DNA of 60,868 bases from an uncultured beta proteobacterium (GTDB lineage Bacteria > Pseudomonadota > Gammaproteobacteria > Burkholderiales > Burkholderiaceae_E). The position numbers and the translations under genes are program-made. The notes under the pieces were generated by a model that saw nothing but the letters and a program-made list of their open reading frames with translations, had not been told where the DNA came from and did no database searches. The stretch lies in the NCBI GenBank assembly GCA_903934295.1, contig CAIZNI010000024.1, forward strand, positions 1 through 60,868, read 5' to 3'. Below, in pieces: positions 35,073 through 49,624 of this stretch; positions within the stretch are counted from its first letter, which is position 1; each line of letters starts with the position of its first letter.

Positions 35073-35116
35073 GGCGGCAATGATAGCCCAGGCCTCACGG
35101 TAGACTCCTCCGCGCC
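35073..35116. promoter_or_regulatory. Compact divergent promoter region
   Basis: Only 44 bases lie between two divergent start codons. On the minus strand TATCAT (35085-35080) is seven bases before the ATG at 35072. On the plus strand TAGACT lies ten bases before the ATG at 35117. These spacings predict transcripts that begin at or very near the start codons (leaderless). No Shine-Dalgarno sequence is seen for the minus-strand gene. Confidence 0.4.
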
Positions 35117-36757
35117 ATGCTCTTCAACTCCTTCGGTTTCATCCTGGTTTTTCTGCCGGCGACGCTGCTGGGGTTCTTCGCGATCGCGCGCCGGATCGGC
35201 CCGGTGCCGGCCGCGGCGTGGCTGGGGCTGGCCTCGCTGGTGTTCTACGGCTGGTGGAATCCGCGGCTGGTCGTGCTGCTGCTGGCCTCGATCCTGTTCA
35301 ACTACCTGGCGGGCCGGGCGATCGCCGCCCGAACCGCCGCCGCCTCGCCGGGCGCGGCGCAGCGCCTGCTGGTCGGCGCGATCACCGCGAACCTGCTGCT
35401 GCTGGGGCTGTTCAAGTACGCCGATTTCTTCATCGTCACCGCCAACCAGCTCGCCGGCACCCACTGGCCCGCGACGGGGCTGATCCTGCCGCTGGGGATC
35501 TCGTTCTTCACCTTCACCCAGATCGCCTTCCTGGTCGACGTCCGCCGGGGCGTGGCGCGGGAATACCGGTTCGTCCACTACCTGCTGTTCGTGACCTGGT
35601 TCCCGCACCTGATCGCCGGCCCGGTGCTGCATCACGCGCAAGTGATGCCGCAGTTCGCCGCCGCGGGTCGCCAGCGGCCGCTGCCGCGTTTGATCGCCGC
35701 CGGATTCACGCTGTTCTGCCTGGGTCTGGCCAAGAAGGTGCTGCTGGCCGACAGCTTCGGCGACCACGCCGCGCCGGTGTTCGCCGCCGCCGAGGCGGGC
35801 CGGCCGCTGACGACGCTGGCGGCCTGGGCCGGCATGGTCGCCTACGCGCTGCAGCTGTATTTCGACTTTTCGGGCTATTGCGACATGGCCTGCGGCCTGT
35901 CGCTGATGTTCGGCGTGCGTCTGCCGCTGAACTTCGATTCGCCCTATCAGGCCGCGAGCATCATCGATTTCTGGCGGCGCTGGCACATCACCCTGTCGCA
36001 GTTCCTGCGCGACTACCTCTACGTGCCGCTGGGCGGCAACCGGCAGGGCCGACTGCGCCGCTACCGCAACCTGATGATCACCATGCTGCTGGGCGGACTG
36101 TGGCACGGGGCGAGCTGGAATTTCATCGTCTGGGGTGCGTTGCACGGCGCGCTGCTGTTGCTCAACCACGGCTGGCGGGCGGTGCGGGCGGCGCTCGGCT
36201 TTGCGGCGGCCGCGCGGCCGTCGATCCCCGGCCGGGTGGTGGGAACCCTGCTGACCTTTGTCGCGGTGGTGGTGGCCTGGGTGCCGTTTCGCGCCGCCGA
36301 TCTGCCCTCGGCCGCGCGGCTGCTGGGGGCGGCCTTCACGCCCGGTGTGCCGGCGCTCTGGCGCGAGGGCGTGGATGGATTCATCGCCCGCTCGGGCGTG
36401 GCCTTCGATCGGTGGCTGGCCGGACTGCCGCCGACGCTGGCCGACATCGACGCCGGCACCGGCCTGCCGCTGCTGGTTGCCGGCATCGCGATCGTGATGT
36501 TCGCGCCCAATGCCGTCGCGATGATGGGGCCGGGGGTGGCCTGGCGTGAGCCGGGGGCGGGGGCGGGCGCGTCGGCGCTTCCCGGCGGCGCAGCGCTTTC
36601 CGGCGGATCGGCGCTGGGTAGCGGCGCGGCGCCCCGCCGGCCCTCGGCCCTGCGCTGGCGCCCCAACGCCGTCTGGATGACGGTCACCGGTCTGCTGCTG
36701 GGCCTGTCGTTGCTCAACCTGAGCCGCGTTTCGCCCTTCCTGTACTTCCAGTTCTGA
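35117..36757 (+). CDS. MBOAT-family membrane O-acyltransferase (AlgI-like)
   Basis: 546-residue polytopic membrane enzyme carrying acyl groups across the inner membrane for O-acetylation of polysaccharide. Signatures: FYGWWNPRLVVLLLASILFNY, FDFSGYCDMACGLS, FWRRWHITLSQFLRDYLYVP and the catalytic H330 in LGGLWHGASWNF. The C-terminus carries an extra Ala/Gly/Pro-rich loop before the last helix, encoded by repetitive GC-rich DNA at 36540-36650. It pairs with the SGNH gene 14 bases downstream. Confidence 0.93.
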   Translation: MLFNSFGFILVFLPATLLGFFAIARRIGPVPAAAWLGLASLVFYGWWNPRLVVLLLASILFNYLAGRAIAARTAAASPGAAQRLLVGAITANLLLLGLFKYADFFIVTANQLAGTHWPATGLILPLGISFFTFTQIAFLVDVRRGVAREYRFVHYLLFVTWFPHLIAGPVLHHAQVMPQFAAAGRQRPLPRLIAAGFTLFCLGLAKKVLLADSFGDHAAPVFAAAEAGRPLTTLAAWAGMVAYALQLYFDFSGYCDMACGLSLMFGVRLPLNFDSPYQAASIIDFWRRWHITLSQFLRDYLYVPLGGNRQGRLRRYRNLMITMLLGGLWHGASWNFIVWGALHGALLLLNHGWRAVRAALGFAAAARPSIPGRVVGTLLTFVAVVVAWVPFRAADLPSAARLLGAAFTPGVPALWREGVDGFIARSGVAFDRWLAGLPPTLADIDAGTGLPLLVAGIAIVMFAPNAVAMMGPGVAWREPGAGAGASALPGGAALSGGSALGSGAAPRRPSALRWRPNAVWMTVTGLLLGLSLLNLSRVSPFLYFQF

Positions 36758-36771
36758 GCCGCGACCCGACG

Positions 36772-37866
36772 ATGCGCACGGTCTTCAATCGCTACCTCGG
36801 GCGCCTGCTGATGGTGGCGGCGCTGGTGTTCCTGCCGTGCGCGCTGCTGGCCTGGTGGCTGGGGCCGATCGCCGGCGATCTGGTGCGCCTGGGTCCCTGG
36901 AGCGAGCGCGATTTCGGCTGGACCGCGCCGCAGCCCCGCCTCGCGGTGCAGGCCAATGGCCGTTCGCAGACCGACCCCGCGGTGCTGGTGCTGGGCGATT
37001 CGTTTTCGATGGGCAATGTCTGGCAGTCGGAACTGCAACGGCGCACCGGCCTGAGCACCCAGAGCTTCGGTTACGAGCAGGCCCCCTGCCTGGACGCGTT
37101 CATCCGGATGGCGCTGGCGCCGCGCCACGCCGCGGCGCGGGTGGTGGTGCTGCAGACGATCGAGCGGCACTTCCTGGACCGGTTCGAGGATCCGCCGGCC
37201 TGCGCGGGCGACTCGGTCGCGCCCTTCGAGACCGCGCCCGGACTCACCCACGCCGCGCCGCTGCCCGGTCCCTTCACCGTCGACTGGCGTTACCTGATCG
37301 GGGCCAGCGCCAACACCGCGCGGCTGGCGCGCGCACCCGAGGCCGCCTTTCGCACCGCCGAGACCGTCAATGTGCCCCTGACGGATTCGACCCTGTTCTC
37401 GAACCGGCGCGCCGCGCGCCTGCTCTATTACGCCTATGACGATGCCAAGTCGGGCTGGACCGAGGCGCGCCTGGCCCGGGCCGCGGCGCGGCTGCTCGCG
37501 ATCGAGGCGCGCCTGCGGGCTGGTGGCAAGCAACTGCTGGTGGTGGTCGTGCCCGACAAGTCGAGCGTCTATCGGGAATTCCTCGTCTCACCCCCCGCGC
37601 CGGTACCCGACGCGGTGAGCGCACTGGCTCGCCAGGGGGTGAGTACGGTCGAACTGCTCGCGCCGATGCGCGCTGCCGTCGGGTCCACGCCCGACCTGTT
37701 CATGCCCGACGACACCCATCTGTCGGCACGCGGGTTCGAGCGGCTGGGAGTGGAAGTCGCCCGCTGGCCGGGGTTCGCGGCGGTGCCTGCGGTGCCGGTG
37801 CCCGCCACGCCGGAGCCCGCTTCACCGGCGTCCACCCCCGCCCCCGCCCCGCCAATCAGGCCCTGA
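36772..37866 (+). CDS. SGNH/AlgX-like O-acetyltransferase partner
   Basis: 364 residues. One N-terminal membrane segment (about 10-32) anchors a periplasmic SGNH-fold domain. GDSFSMGN carries the nucleophile S77 (G75-D76-S77), and PDDTHLSARG carries the Asp/His pair (D314, H316). As in AlgI/AlgX-type pairs, it would accept the acetyl group from the MBOAT protein and place it on the glycan in the periplasm. A Pro/Ala-rich tail ends the protein. Its last 11 bases overlap the convergent glycosyltransferase gene. Confidence 0.85.
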   Translation: MRTVFNRYLGRLLMVAALVFLPCALLAWWLGPIAGDLVRLGPWSERDFGWTAPQPRLAVQANGRSQTDPAVLVLGDSFSMGNVWQSELQRRTGLSTQSFGYEQAPCLDAFIRMALAPRHAAARVVVLQTIERHFLDRFEDPPACAGDSVAPFETAPGLTHAAPLPGPFTVDWRYLIGASANTARLARAPEAAFRTAETVNVPLTDSTLFSNRRAARLLYYAYDDAKSGWTEARLARAAARLLAIEARLRAGGKQLLVVVVPDKSSVYREFLVSPPAPVPDAVSALARQGVSTVELLAPMRAAVGSTPDLFMPDDTHLSARGFERLGVEVARWPGFAAVPAVPVPATPEPASPASTPAPAPPIRP

Positions 37867-39067
37867 CCGCCTCCCGCAGCGCTGCGCGCAGGCTCGCCAC
37901 GCAAGCCGCCGCGCTGTGGTGTGTCCGGATGAATTCGGCGCCCGCCTGTCCCGCCGACTGTGCCCAGGCCGGCTCGGCCACCAGCCGGCGCATGTGCGCC
38001 GCGGCCTGCCCGACGTCCGGCTCGGCCCAGTGCTGACCGGCGCCGAACGGGTATTCCTCCGGCTGGACCGGCACCCGGGTCGCCGCCACCAGACAACTGT
38101 TGGTCGGCAGGGTGAAATCCAGGTTGCCCGAGTAGGCGGTCGCGATCACCGGCTTGCCCAGCCACATCGCCTCGGCCATGCCCAGCCCGAAGCCTTCGGC
38201 GCGGTGCAGCGACACATAGCAGTCGGCCACGCTCACCAGCCCCATCGCTGGGTCGCGCGCCAGGAACCCGTCCATCAGGACGATGCGCGGATCCCCGCCC
38301 GCCGCCGCGCGGATCTGCGCCAGCAGCGCCGGCGCGCGATCCCCGTTGATGGACTTCACCACCAGCATCGCGGGCTCGTCGCCGCCGGGGAAGGCCTGGC
38401 GGAACGCCGCGATCGTCGCCAGCGGATTCTTGCGCTGCGCGAACGAATGGAAATCGAAGCTGAACAGGAACAGGAAGGGGTCGGCGGGCAGGCCGAACTC
38501 GCCCCGGCTGAACGCCCGCGGCAGTTCGACCGAGACCGGCAGCGCCACCTGCCGGACCGGCTTGCGGGTGTGGGCCCGGATCGCGTCGCCCACGAAGCGG
38601 CTGGCGACCCACACCTCGTCGACCGTTTCCAGGGCCGGCAGCCACTCGGCCGGGAATCCCTCGAGTTCCCAGAACCAGAACCCGATGTTGCGCCGCCCCG
38701 CGAGAAAGCCGGCCCCGAAGTGCTCGATCGCCAGCGGCATCTGGTCGGCATTGATGAAGAACACGTTCACCGGGTGCGGGTTGTCGGTGCCGATCCACGC
38801 ATCGAGCCGCGAATCGCGTGCGCGATCGCCCAGGTTGCGGTCGAAGTCGATCAGCGCAAACGGCTGACCAGCCAACTGCGCGGCTTCGGCGAACCGGCGC
38901 AGGTTCTCCCCCAGCCCGAGCCCGCCGCGGGCGTAGCCGATCAGGTTCACGCCCGGCGTGTCCGCCACCCGGCGCCACCCCGACGCAATCCGCCCGAGCA
39001 GGCGCGCGAACACCCCGCGGGTCGGCGGCGCGGGCGCGGGCGGGGCGTGGCGGGACGGCTCGGTCAC
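37856..39067 (-). CDS. Family 4 glycosyltransferase
   Basis: 403-residue GT-B enzyme: GVNLIGYARGGLGLGENLR at the start, FFINADQMP, NIGFWFWELEGFP and then FSFDFHSFAQRKNP. The donor site is HRAEGFGLGMAEAMWLGKPVIATAYSG read as two adjoining parts, with the E-x7-E pattern. The GTG at 39067 is chosen because AAGGA precedes it and an ATG just upstream opens only a six-codon frame. The frame further upstream runs into the divergent wzm promoter region. Sugar specificity unknown. Confidence 0.87.
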   Translation of the reverse strand: MTEPSRHAPPAPAPPTRGVFARLLGRIASGWRRVADTPGVNLIGYARGGLGLGENLRRFAEAAQLAGQPFALIDFDRNLGDRARDSRLDAWIGTDNPHPVNVFFINADQMPLAIEHFGAGFLAGRRNIGFWFWELEGFPAEWLPALETVDEVWVASRFVGDAIRAHTRKPVRQVALPVSVELPRAFSRGEFGLPADPFLFLFSFDFHSFAQRKNPLATIAAFRQAFPGGDEPAMLVVKSINGDRAPALLAQIRAAAGGDPRIVLMDGFLARDPAMGLVSVADCYVSLHRAEGFGLGMAEAMWLGKPVIATAYSGNLDFTLPTNSCLVAATRVPVQPEEYPFGAGQHWAEPDVGQAAAHMRRLVAEPAWAQSAGQAGAEFIRTHHSAAACVASLRAALREAVRA

Positions 39068-39210
39068 GGCAGGGGGTCCTTCATAATGCGTGGATAATAA
39101 GGGCAGTGGCCGGCGGTCCGAGCGGCCTGCGAGCCGCCCGATCGACCCATCATGCCGATCAACACGCCCCCGGACCAACCCGCGACCCCGATCGCCCCTA
39201 GGACCCCCCG
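39068..39210. promoter_or_regulatory. Divergent intergenic region before the ABC-exporter operon
   Basis: 143 bases between divergent genes. GATAAT at 39093-39098 on the plus strand can serve as -10 for wzm, giving a leader of about 105 bases. CATTAT at 39088-39083 can serve the minus-strand glycosyltransferase. No convincing -35 boxes or JUMPstart/ops element is visible. Confidence 0.35.
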
Positions 39211-40005
39211 ATGCTGGGCCCGCTGACAGCCGCCTGGCGGTTTCGCCACTTCATCACCAGCTCCGTGCGCAGCGAGTTCGCCTCGCGGTTCGCGCGCAGC
39301 CGCCTCGGCGGCCTGTGGATGATCCTCAACCCGCTGGCGCAGGCGATCACGCTCGCCTTCATCCTGTCGACGGTGCTGGTCGCCAAGCTGCCGGGCATCG
39401 AGAATCCCTACGCCTTCGCGCTCTACCTGATGGCGGGCACGCTCGGCTGGTCGCTGTTCCAGGAGATCGTGATCCGCTGCCTGAGCGTGTTCATCGACGG
39501 CGCCAATCTGCTCAAGAAGCTGGTGTTCCCGCGCATCTGTCTGCCGCTGGTGGTGGTCGGCGTGGCGCTGGTGGGCAACCTGCTGCTCGGCGCGGCGGTG
39601 CTGCTGGTGTTCCTGGTGCTGGGCCATGTGCCCGGCCCCCAGGCGCTGTGGCTGCCGCTGCTGGTGCTGCTCACCACCGCGCTGGCGCTGGGGTTCGGGC
39701 TCATCCTGGGGGTGCTCAATGTGTTCCTGCGCGACATCGGCCAGGTGGTGCCGATCGTGCTGCAGTTCGGCTTCTGGCTCACCCCCATCATCTACCTGCC
39801 CGAGATGGTGCCCGAGCCCTATCGCGGATGGCTGTCGATGAACCCGATGTTCCCGGTGGTCGCGGCCTATCAGCGTGTGCTGGTCTACGGCGCCGCGCCC
39901 GACTGGCAGGCCCTGGCCTGGGTGGGCGCGCTGGCGGTGGTGCTGCTCGGGCTGGCGCTGGCGCTGTTTCGGCGCGCCAGTGCCGAGATGGTCGATCTGC
40001 TGTGA
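39211..40005 (+). CDS. wzm: Polysaccharide ABC exporter permease Wzm
   Basis: 264-residue ABC-2 type membrane subunit with six helices. FRHFITSSVRSEFASRFARSRLG is the typical amphipathic start, and GWSLFQEIVIRCLSVFIDGANLLKKL plus FWLTPIIYLPEMVP are typical of lipopolysaccharide O-antigen/teichoic acid exporters. It forms the export channel with Wzt for an undecaprenyl-linked polymer. First gene of the operon wzm-wzt-fusion-rmd-gmd. Confidence 0.93.
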   Translation: MLGPLTAAWRFRHFITSSVRSEFASRFARSRLGGLWMILNPLAQAITLAFILSTVLVAKLPGIENPYAFALYLMAGTLGWSLFQEIVIRCLSVFIDGANLLKKLVFPRICLPLVVVGVALVGNLLLGAAVLLVFLVLGHVPGPQALWLPLLVLLTTALALGFGLILGVLNVFLRDIGQVVPIVLQFGFWLTPIIYLPEMVPEPYRGWLSMNPMFPVVAAYQRVLVYGAAPDWQALAWVGALAVVLLGLALALFRRASAEMVDLL

Positions 40006-40020
40006 ACCGGAGACTGACCC

Positions 40021-41243
40021 ATGACTGATCCGGTGCTCTCGATCGTGGGGGTGGGCAAGGCCTATCGGCGCTATCGCAGCGAGGGCCGGCGGGTGCTCGC
40101 GATGCTCGGCCTGCCGGTCGCGCCGCTCGAGGAAAACTGGGTGCTGCGCGGCGTCTCGTTCCAGGTGCACCCGGGCGAGGCGGTGGGCATCGTCGGCCAG
40201 AACGGCGCGGGCAAGAGCACGCTGCTCAAGATCGTCACCGGCACCCTGCGGCCCACCGAGGGTCGGGTCGCGGTGGCCGGGCGCATCGCCGCCATCCTGG
40301 AACTGGGAATGGGCTTCAACCCCGAGTTCAGCGGCCGCCACAATGTGCTGCACGCCGGCAGCCTGATGGGGCTGGATCGCGCCTTCCTCGATCGCGCAAT
40401 GCCCGGCATCGAGGACTTCGCCGAGATCGGGGATTACTTCGATCGGCCGGTGCGCACCTACTCCAGCGGCATGCAGGTGCGGGTCGCCTTCGCGCTGGCC
40501 ACCGCGATGCGCCCCGAGGTCCTGATCGTCGACGAAGCGCTGTCGGTGGGCGACACCTATTTCCAGCACAAGAGCGTCGAGCGCATCCGCGAATTCCGCC
40601 GTGCCGGGACCACGCTGCTGATCGTCTCCCACGACAAGACCGCGGTGCAGACGCTGTGCGATCGCGCCATCCTGCTCGAGCGCGGGCGCCTGCTGCGCGA
40701 TGCCGATCCGGCGCAGGTGATGGACTACTACAACGCGCTGCTGGCCGAGCGCGAGAACCAGCGCATCGACGTCAGCACCCATGAAAGCGGGCAGACGCGC
40801 ACCGTCTCGGGCACCGGCGAGGCGCGCGTCGAGACCATCGGGCTGCACGACGCGCAGGGCGGAGCGGTCGAGGTGGTGGCGGTCGGTCAGGCGGTCGAAC
40901 TGCGGGTGACGGTGCGGGCCTTCGCCGACATCGCGCAACTGGTGCTGGGCTACCAGGTCAAGGACCGGCTGGGGCAGTCGGTCTTCGGCACCAACACCTT
41001 CCACACCGACCAGGCGCTGCACTCGGTGCGCGCCGGCGAGCGCCTGCACTTCCGGATCCGTTTCGCGGCCAACCTGGGGCCGGGCTCCTATTCGATCTCG
41101 ACCGCGCTCGTCAGCACCGACACCCACCTGGTCAACAACTTCGAGTGGCGCGATCTGGCGACGCTGTTCACCGTCTCCAACCTCGGGCAGGTCTACTTCG
41201 AAGGGCTGGCCTGGATCCCGCCAGTCATCGAGATCGAGCGCCA

Positions 41244-41247
<4 letters not shown>
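40021..41247 (+). CDS. wzt: Polysaccharide ABC exporter ATPase Wzt with C-terminal carbohydrate-binding domain
   Basis: 408 residues. ATPase domain 1-250: Walker A GQNGAGKST (K65), signature YSSGMQVRVAFA, Walker B VLIVDEALSVGD, switch His in IVSHD. Residues about 260-408 are the Wzt C-terminal beta-sandwich (GEARVETIGLHDAQGG to NLGQVYFEGLAW). In E. coli O8/O9a such domains recognise the capped end of the polymer before export. The downstream fusion protein starts with a methyltransferase that could make such a cap. The stop overlaps the next start as GTGA. Confidence 0.93.
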
Positions 41248-46695
<5,448 letters not shown>

Positions 46696-46736
46696 GCGGG
46701 CGACCGCCTCCGCGCCACCCTGAGCGAATTTGACCC

Positions 46737-47468
46737 ATGGCCTCGATCGTCGATGACGCCCCGCTCACTGTCACCACCGAGATGCTGCGTGCGCTGCCAG
46801 TCCTCAACCTGCTGGCCGAGGACCAGTTCGCGCAACTGCTCGCGGTGGCCCGCATCGCCCGCTACCCCAAGCGCGCCACCGTCGTGCTCAAGGGCCGCGA
46901 GGTCGACAACTGGGCCTTCCTGATCTCCGGCAAGCTGCAGGTGGTCGACTACCTGCCCGACGGTCGCGAGTTCGGCCTGAACATCATCCAGGCCGGCAAG
47001 TTCTTCGGCGAACTCTCGGTGATCGACCGCCAGCCCCGGTCGGCCTCGCTGATCGCCCTGACGCCGGCGGTGGTGGTGCAGGTGCCCGGTGAAATCACCC
47101 GGCGGCTGTTCTTCAACCATCCTCCGGTGGCCGAGGCGATGATGCAGCACCTGGCGCTCGCGGTGCGCCGGATGTCCGACCTGCGCGCGCTGCAGGCGAT
47201 GCCCAACGCCTACCAGCGGGTCTATGCGCTGCTCAGCTATGTAAAAGAAGACGCCCCCGGCGGCCTGCAGGTCATCAACGACATGCCGACCCACCAGGAG
47301 GTCGCGATCATGGTGAACACCTCGCGCGAGACGGTCACCCGCGCGCTCGGCCGCCTCAAGGGGGCCGGCATCATCCGCAAGGACGGGCGCCGCATGATCA
47401 TCCGTCAGCCCGATTCGCTGCGCCACCTGGTCGAGAACCCGGCGCCGGACGCCGACGCCGCGGCCTGA
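46737..47468 (+). CDS. Crp/Fnr-family transcription regulator, Vfr/Crp-like
   Basis: 243 residues. An N-terminal cyclic-nucleotide-binding beta-roll has phosphate-binding cassette FGELSVIDRQPRSAS (G91-E92-L93, R101-S102), matching GEL...RSA of E. coli Crp. There is no Fnr-type cysteine cluster. The winged helix has recognition helix TSRETVTRALGRL; R197, E198 and R202 match Crp R180, E181 and R185, which read TGTGA. It should therefore bind CRP-type boxes. A perfect box lies 5 kb away before the giant surface-protein gene (52616-52631). The C-helix residues that contact adenine in Crp are not clearly conserved, so the ligand (cAMP or another cyclic nucleotide) is inferred. Convergent with the cyclase gene nine bases away. 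Confidence 0.88.
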   Translation: MASIVDDAPLTVTTEMLRALPVLNLLAEDQFAQLLAVARIARYPKRATVVLKGREVDNWAFLISGKLQVVDYLPDGREFGLNIIQAGKFFGELSVIDRQPRSASLIALTPAVVVQVPGEITRRLFFNHPPVAEAMMQHLALAVRRMSDLRALQAMPNAYQRVYALLSYVKEDAPGGLQVINDMPTHQEVAIMVNTSRETVTRALGRLKGAGIIRKDGRRMIIRQPDSLRHLVENPAPDADAAA

Positions 47469-47477
47469 CGCCCGCCC

Positions 47478-49529
47478 TCACGGCGTGAAGATCGCCTCGT
47501 CCGGCAGCCCCCGGATCGGCACCGTCCCGATCGCGCGAAGCGGGTGGCGCCGGCAGCGTGAGGCCGCCGAGCCCGACACCAGGATGTTCACATCGACCTC
47601 GCGCGAGGCCTGCTGAAGGCGCGACGCCAGGTTGATGCAGTCGCCCACCGCGGTGTAGGCGATCCGCAGCGGCGTTCCCAGGTCGCCCACCAGCGCCGAC
47701 CCCGAGGCGATCCCCATCCGGACGATCGCCACCGGCAGCCCATCGCGCACGCGCGCCGCGTTGAACCGCTCGACATTGGCCAGGATGGCGAGCGCCGCGT
47801 CCAGCGCCCGGTCGGCATGATCGGCGTCGGCGATCGGCGCTCCCCAGAAAGCCACCAGCCCGTCGCCGGTGTAACGGTCGAGCGTGCCGCGGTTTTCCAG
47901 CACCGGCCGGGTCAGCTGCTCCAGGAACCCCTTGGTGAGCTGCGCCGCCTGCGCCAGGTCCGAGCCATTGGTCAGGCGCGTGTAGTCCTGCATGTCGGCG
48001 ATCAGCACCGTGATCTCGGCGCGGCGCGGGGCGAGGGGGTCGTCGGCCCCGTCGGCCAGCAGTTCATCGAGCACCGGCTTGGCCACATAGCGCGACAGCA
48101 GTCGGGTGCGGCTTCGCACCCGCGCCTGGGCCCACGACCATTCGACCGGCAGGTGCACCAGCAGCAGCACCGCGTACCCCCACAGCGCGGCCGACACCGG
48201 CGCGACGCTGCCGTTCACCGACAGCCAGCCGGCCAGCGCCGCCCAGATGGGCAGGATCAGCACCAGCGCCCCGCTCACCGAGCGCAGGCGGCCGCGGCCG
48301 ATCGCCAGCCACAGTGCCCCGATCGACAGCAGTCCCCACAGCGGCATCAGCCAGACCGGCGCGGACGCCCGCGCCCGCCCCCCGGCCAGGTCGAGCAGCG
48401 CACTCAGCGCGGCCGCGTGCACCGTCACGCCGGCCGCGCTGGAGGACAGCGGTGTGGCGACCCGGTCGGCCAGCCCCAGCGCCGACGAGCCCACCAGCAC
48501 GATCCGTCCGGCCAGCGCCGAGGGGCCGCCCGGCGGGGATCCCGCCGGCGTCAGCGGCGCGCCGCCCAGCACGCTGGCCGCCGACACCGCGAGCAGGCCC
48601 TCGGGATATTGCGGAAAGGGCAGGGCCCACCAGCCGGCATCGCCCACCGGCAGCCGCGCCGCCAGCGCGGCCAGGTCCAGGCCCGGATCGAGACAGCCCA
48701 TCGCGGCCAGGGCCAGCGTCGGGAAGCGCCCGCCCGCCCAGTCGGTCACCGGCGCGATCCGGCGGATCCGCCCATCCCGGTCGGGCACGAAACCGATGTT
48801 GCCGATGCACGGACTGCGCGCCAGGGCGCTGAAGTTGCCGATGTAGCCGGTGGCCTGGGCGCCTGGGGTGGCCGGGATGGCCGGGATGGCCGGGATGGCC
48901 GGGATGGCCGGGATGGCCGGGGTGCCCGGGGTGCCCGGGGCGGCCCGCGCGATCGCTCCGCCCACCTTGCCGGTCGCGGTCGGCGTCGCGTCGTCGCGGC
49001 GCAGGTAGTCGAATGCCTGCGCCGCCACCAGCCGCCGGGCCTGCGCCATCGCGATCAGCCGGTCATCACCCGCGGCAGTCCCCGCCGCGCCGCCGGGGCC
49101 CACCCCCATACCTGCGCCCACACCCGCCGAGCCCCCCGCCGAACGCTCGCCCTCGGTCAGCACCAGATCGAAGACCACCAGCGACGCCCCCGCGTCCGAC
49201 AACAGCCGCTCGGCCAGTTCGGCGAGTCGGGCCCGAGGCCAGGGCCAGGGCCCCAGTTGCCGCAGACTGGCTTCGTCGATGTCCACCACCGCCAGCCGCG
49301 GGTCGCCCTGATCGGACGCGCTCAGGCGCATCGCCGCATCGCGCAGGTTGGCGTCGATCTCGCGCGCCAGCGGCAGCTGCGCCTGGCGCAGCTCCATCGC
49401 GACCGCCAGCGCAAGCGCCAGGGCGAGCAACAGCCAGCGCACCGCTCGCTGCGCCGCGGTCTCGGGTCCGCCGGACCGGCGCGACCGGGCCGGCGCGAGG
49501 GGGCGGTTGGAGGAAGGTGCTTGGCTCAT
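47478..49529 (-). CDS. CHASE2-domain class III nucleotide cyclase
   Basis: 683 residues. An N-terminal membrane segment (about 28-46) is followed by a periplasmic CHASE2 sensor (REIDANLRDAAMRL, VVDIDEASLRQLGPWPWPR, a late GRIVLVGSSALGLADRVATPL) with an (AIP)5 repeat insertion. Three further membrane segments (about 380-465) precede the cytoplasmic cyclase domain (about 490-660) with VLIADMQDYTRL, RYTGDGLVAFWGAP and AYTAVGDCINLASRL. The metal aspartates are present. The usual adenine-selecting Lys is Arg (R552) and its partner is Thr, so adenylate cyclase activity is likely but not certain. ATG 49529 is preferred over a start 25 codons upstream. Divergent from the FecR gene. Confidence 0.88.
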   Translation of the reverse strand: MSQAPSSNRPLAPARSRRSGGPETAAQRAVRWLLLALALALAVAMELRQAQLPLAREIDANLRDAAMRLSASDQGDPRLAVVDIDEASLRQLGPWPWPRARLAELAERLLSDAGASLVVFDLVLTEGERSAGGSAGVGAGMGVGPGGAAGTAAGDDRLIAMAQARRLVAAQAFDYLRRDDATPTATGKVGGAIARAAPGTPGTPAIPAIPAIPAIPAIPATPGAQATGYIGNFSALARSPCIGNIGFVPDRDGRIRRIAPVTDWAGGRFPTLALAAMGCLDPGLDLAALAARLPVGDAGWWALPFPQYPEGLLAVSAASVLGGAPLTPAGSPPGGPSALAGRIVLVGSSALGLADRVATPLSSSAAGVTVHAAALSALLDLAGGRARASAPVWLMPLWGLLSIGALWLAIGRGRLRSVSGALVLILPIWAALAGWLSVNGSVAPVSAALWGYAVLLLVHLPVEWSWAQARVRSRTRLLSRYVAKPVLDELLADGADDPLAPRRAEITVLIADMQDYTRLTNGSDLAQAAQLTKGFLEQLTRPVLENRGTLDRYTGDGLVAFWGAPIADADHADRALDAALAILANVERFNAARVRDGLPVAIVRMGIASGSALVGDLGTPLRIAYTAVGDCINLASRLQQASREVDVNILVSGSAASRCRRHPLRAIGTVPIRGLPDEAIFTP
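48865..48936. repeat. 9-bp coding minisatellite in the CHASE2 gene
   Basis: Five perfect GGGATGGCC units (48874-48918), flanked by one GGGGTGGCC on the left and two GGGGTGCCC on the right. On the minus strand they encode Ala-Ile-Pro repeats in the periplasmic sensor domain. Unit number changes would keep the frame and alter the sensor loop length. Confidence 0.9.
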
Positions 49530-49624
49530 GAAAGGGCCAGCCAGTCTACCCCAGCACCGCCGGGCGGTCTGGCGGGCGTGCGCCCCTCGGGTGTACGATG
49601 GCATTTCGTTCAGCGGACACCCTG

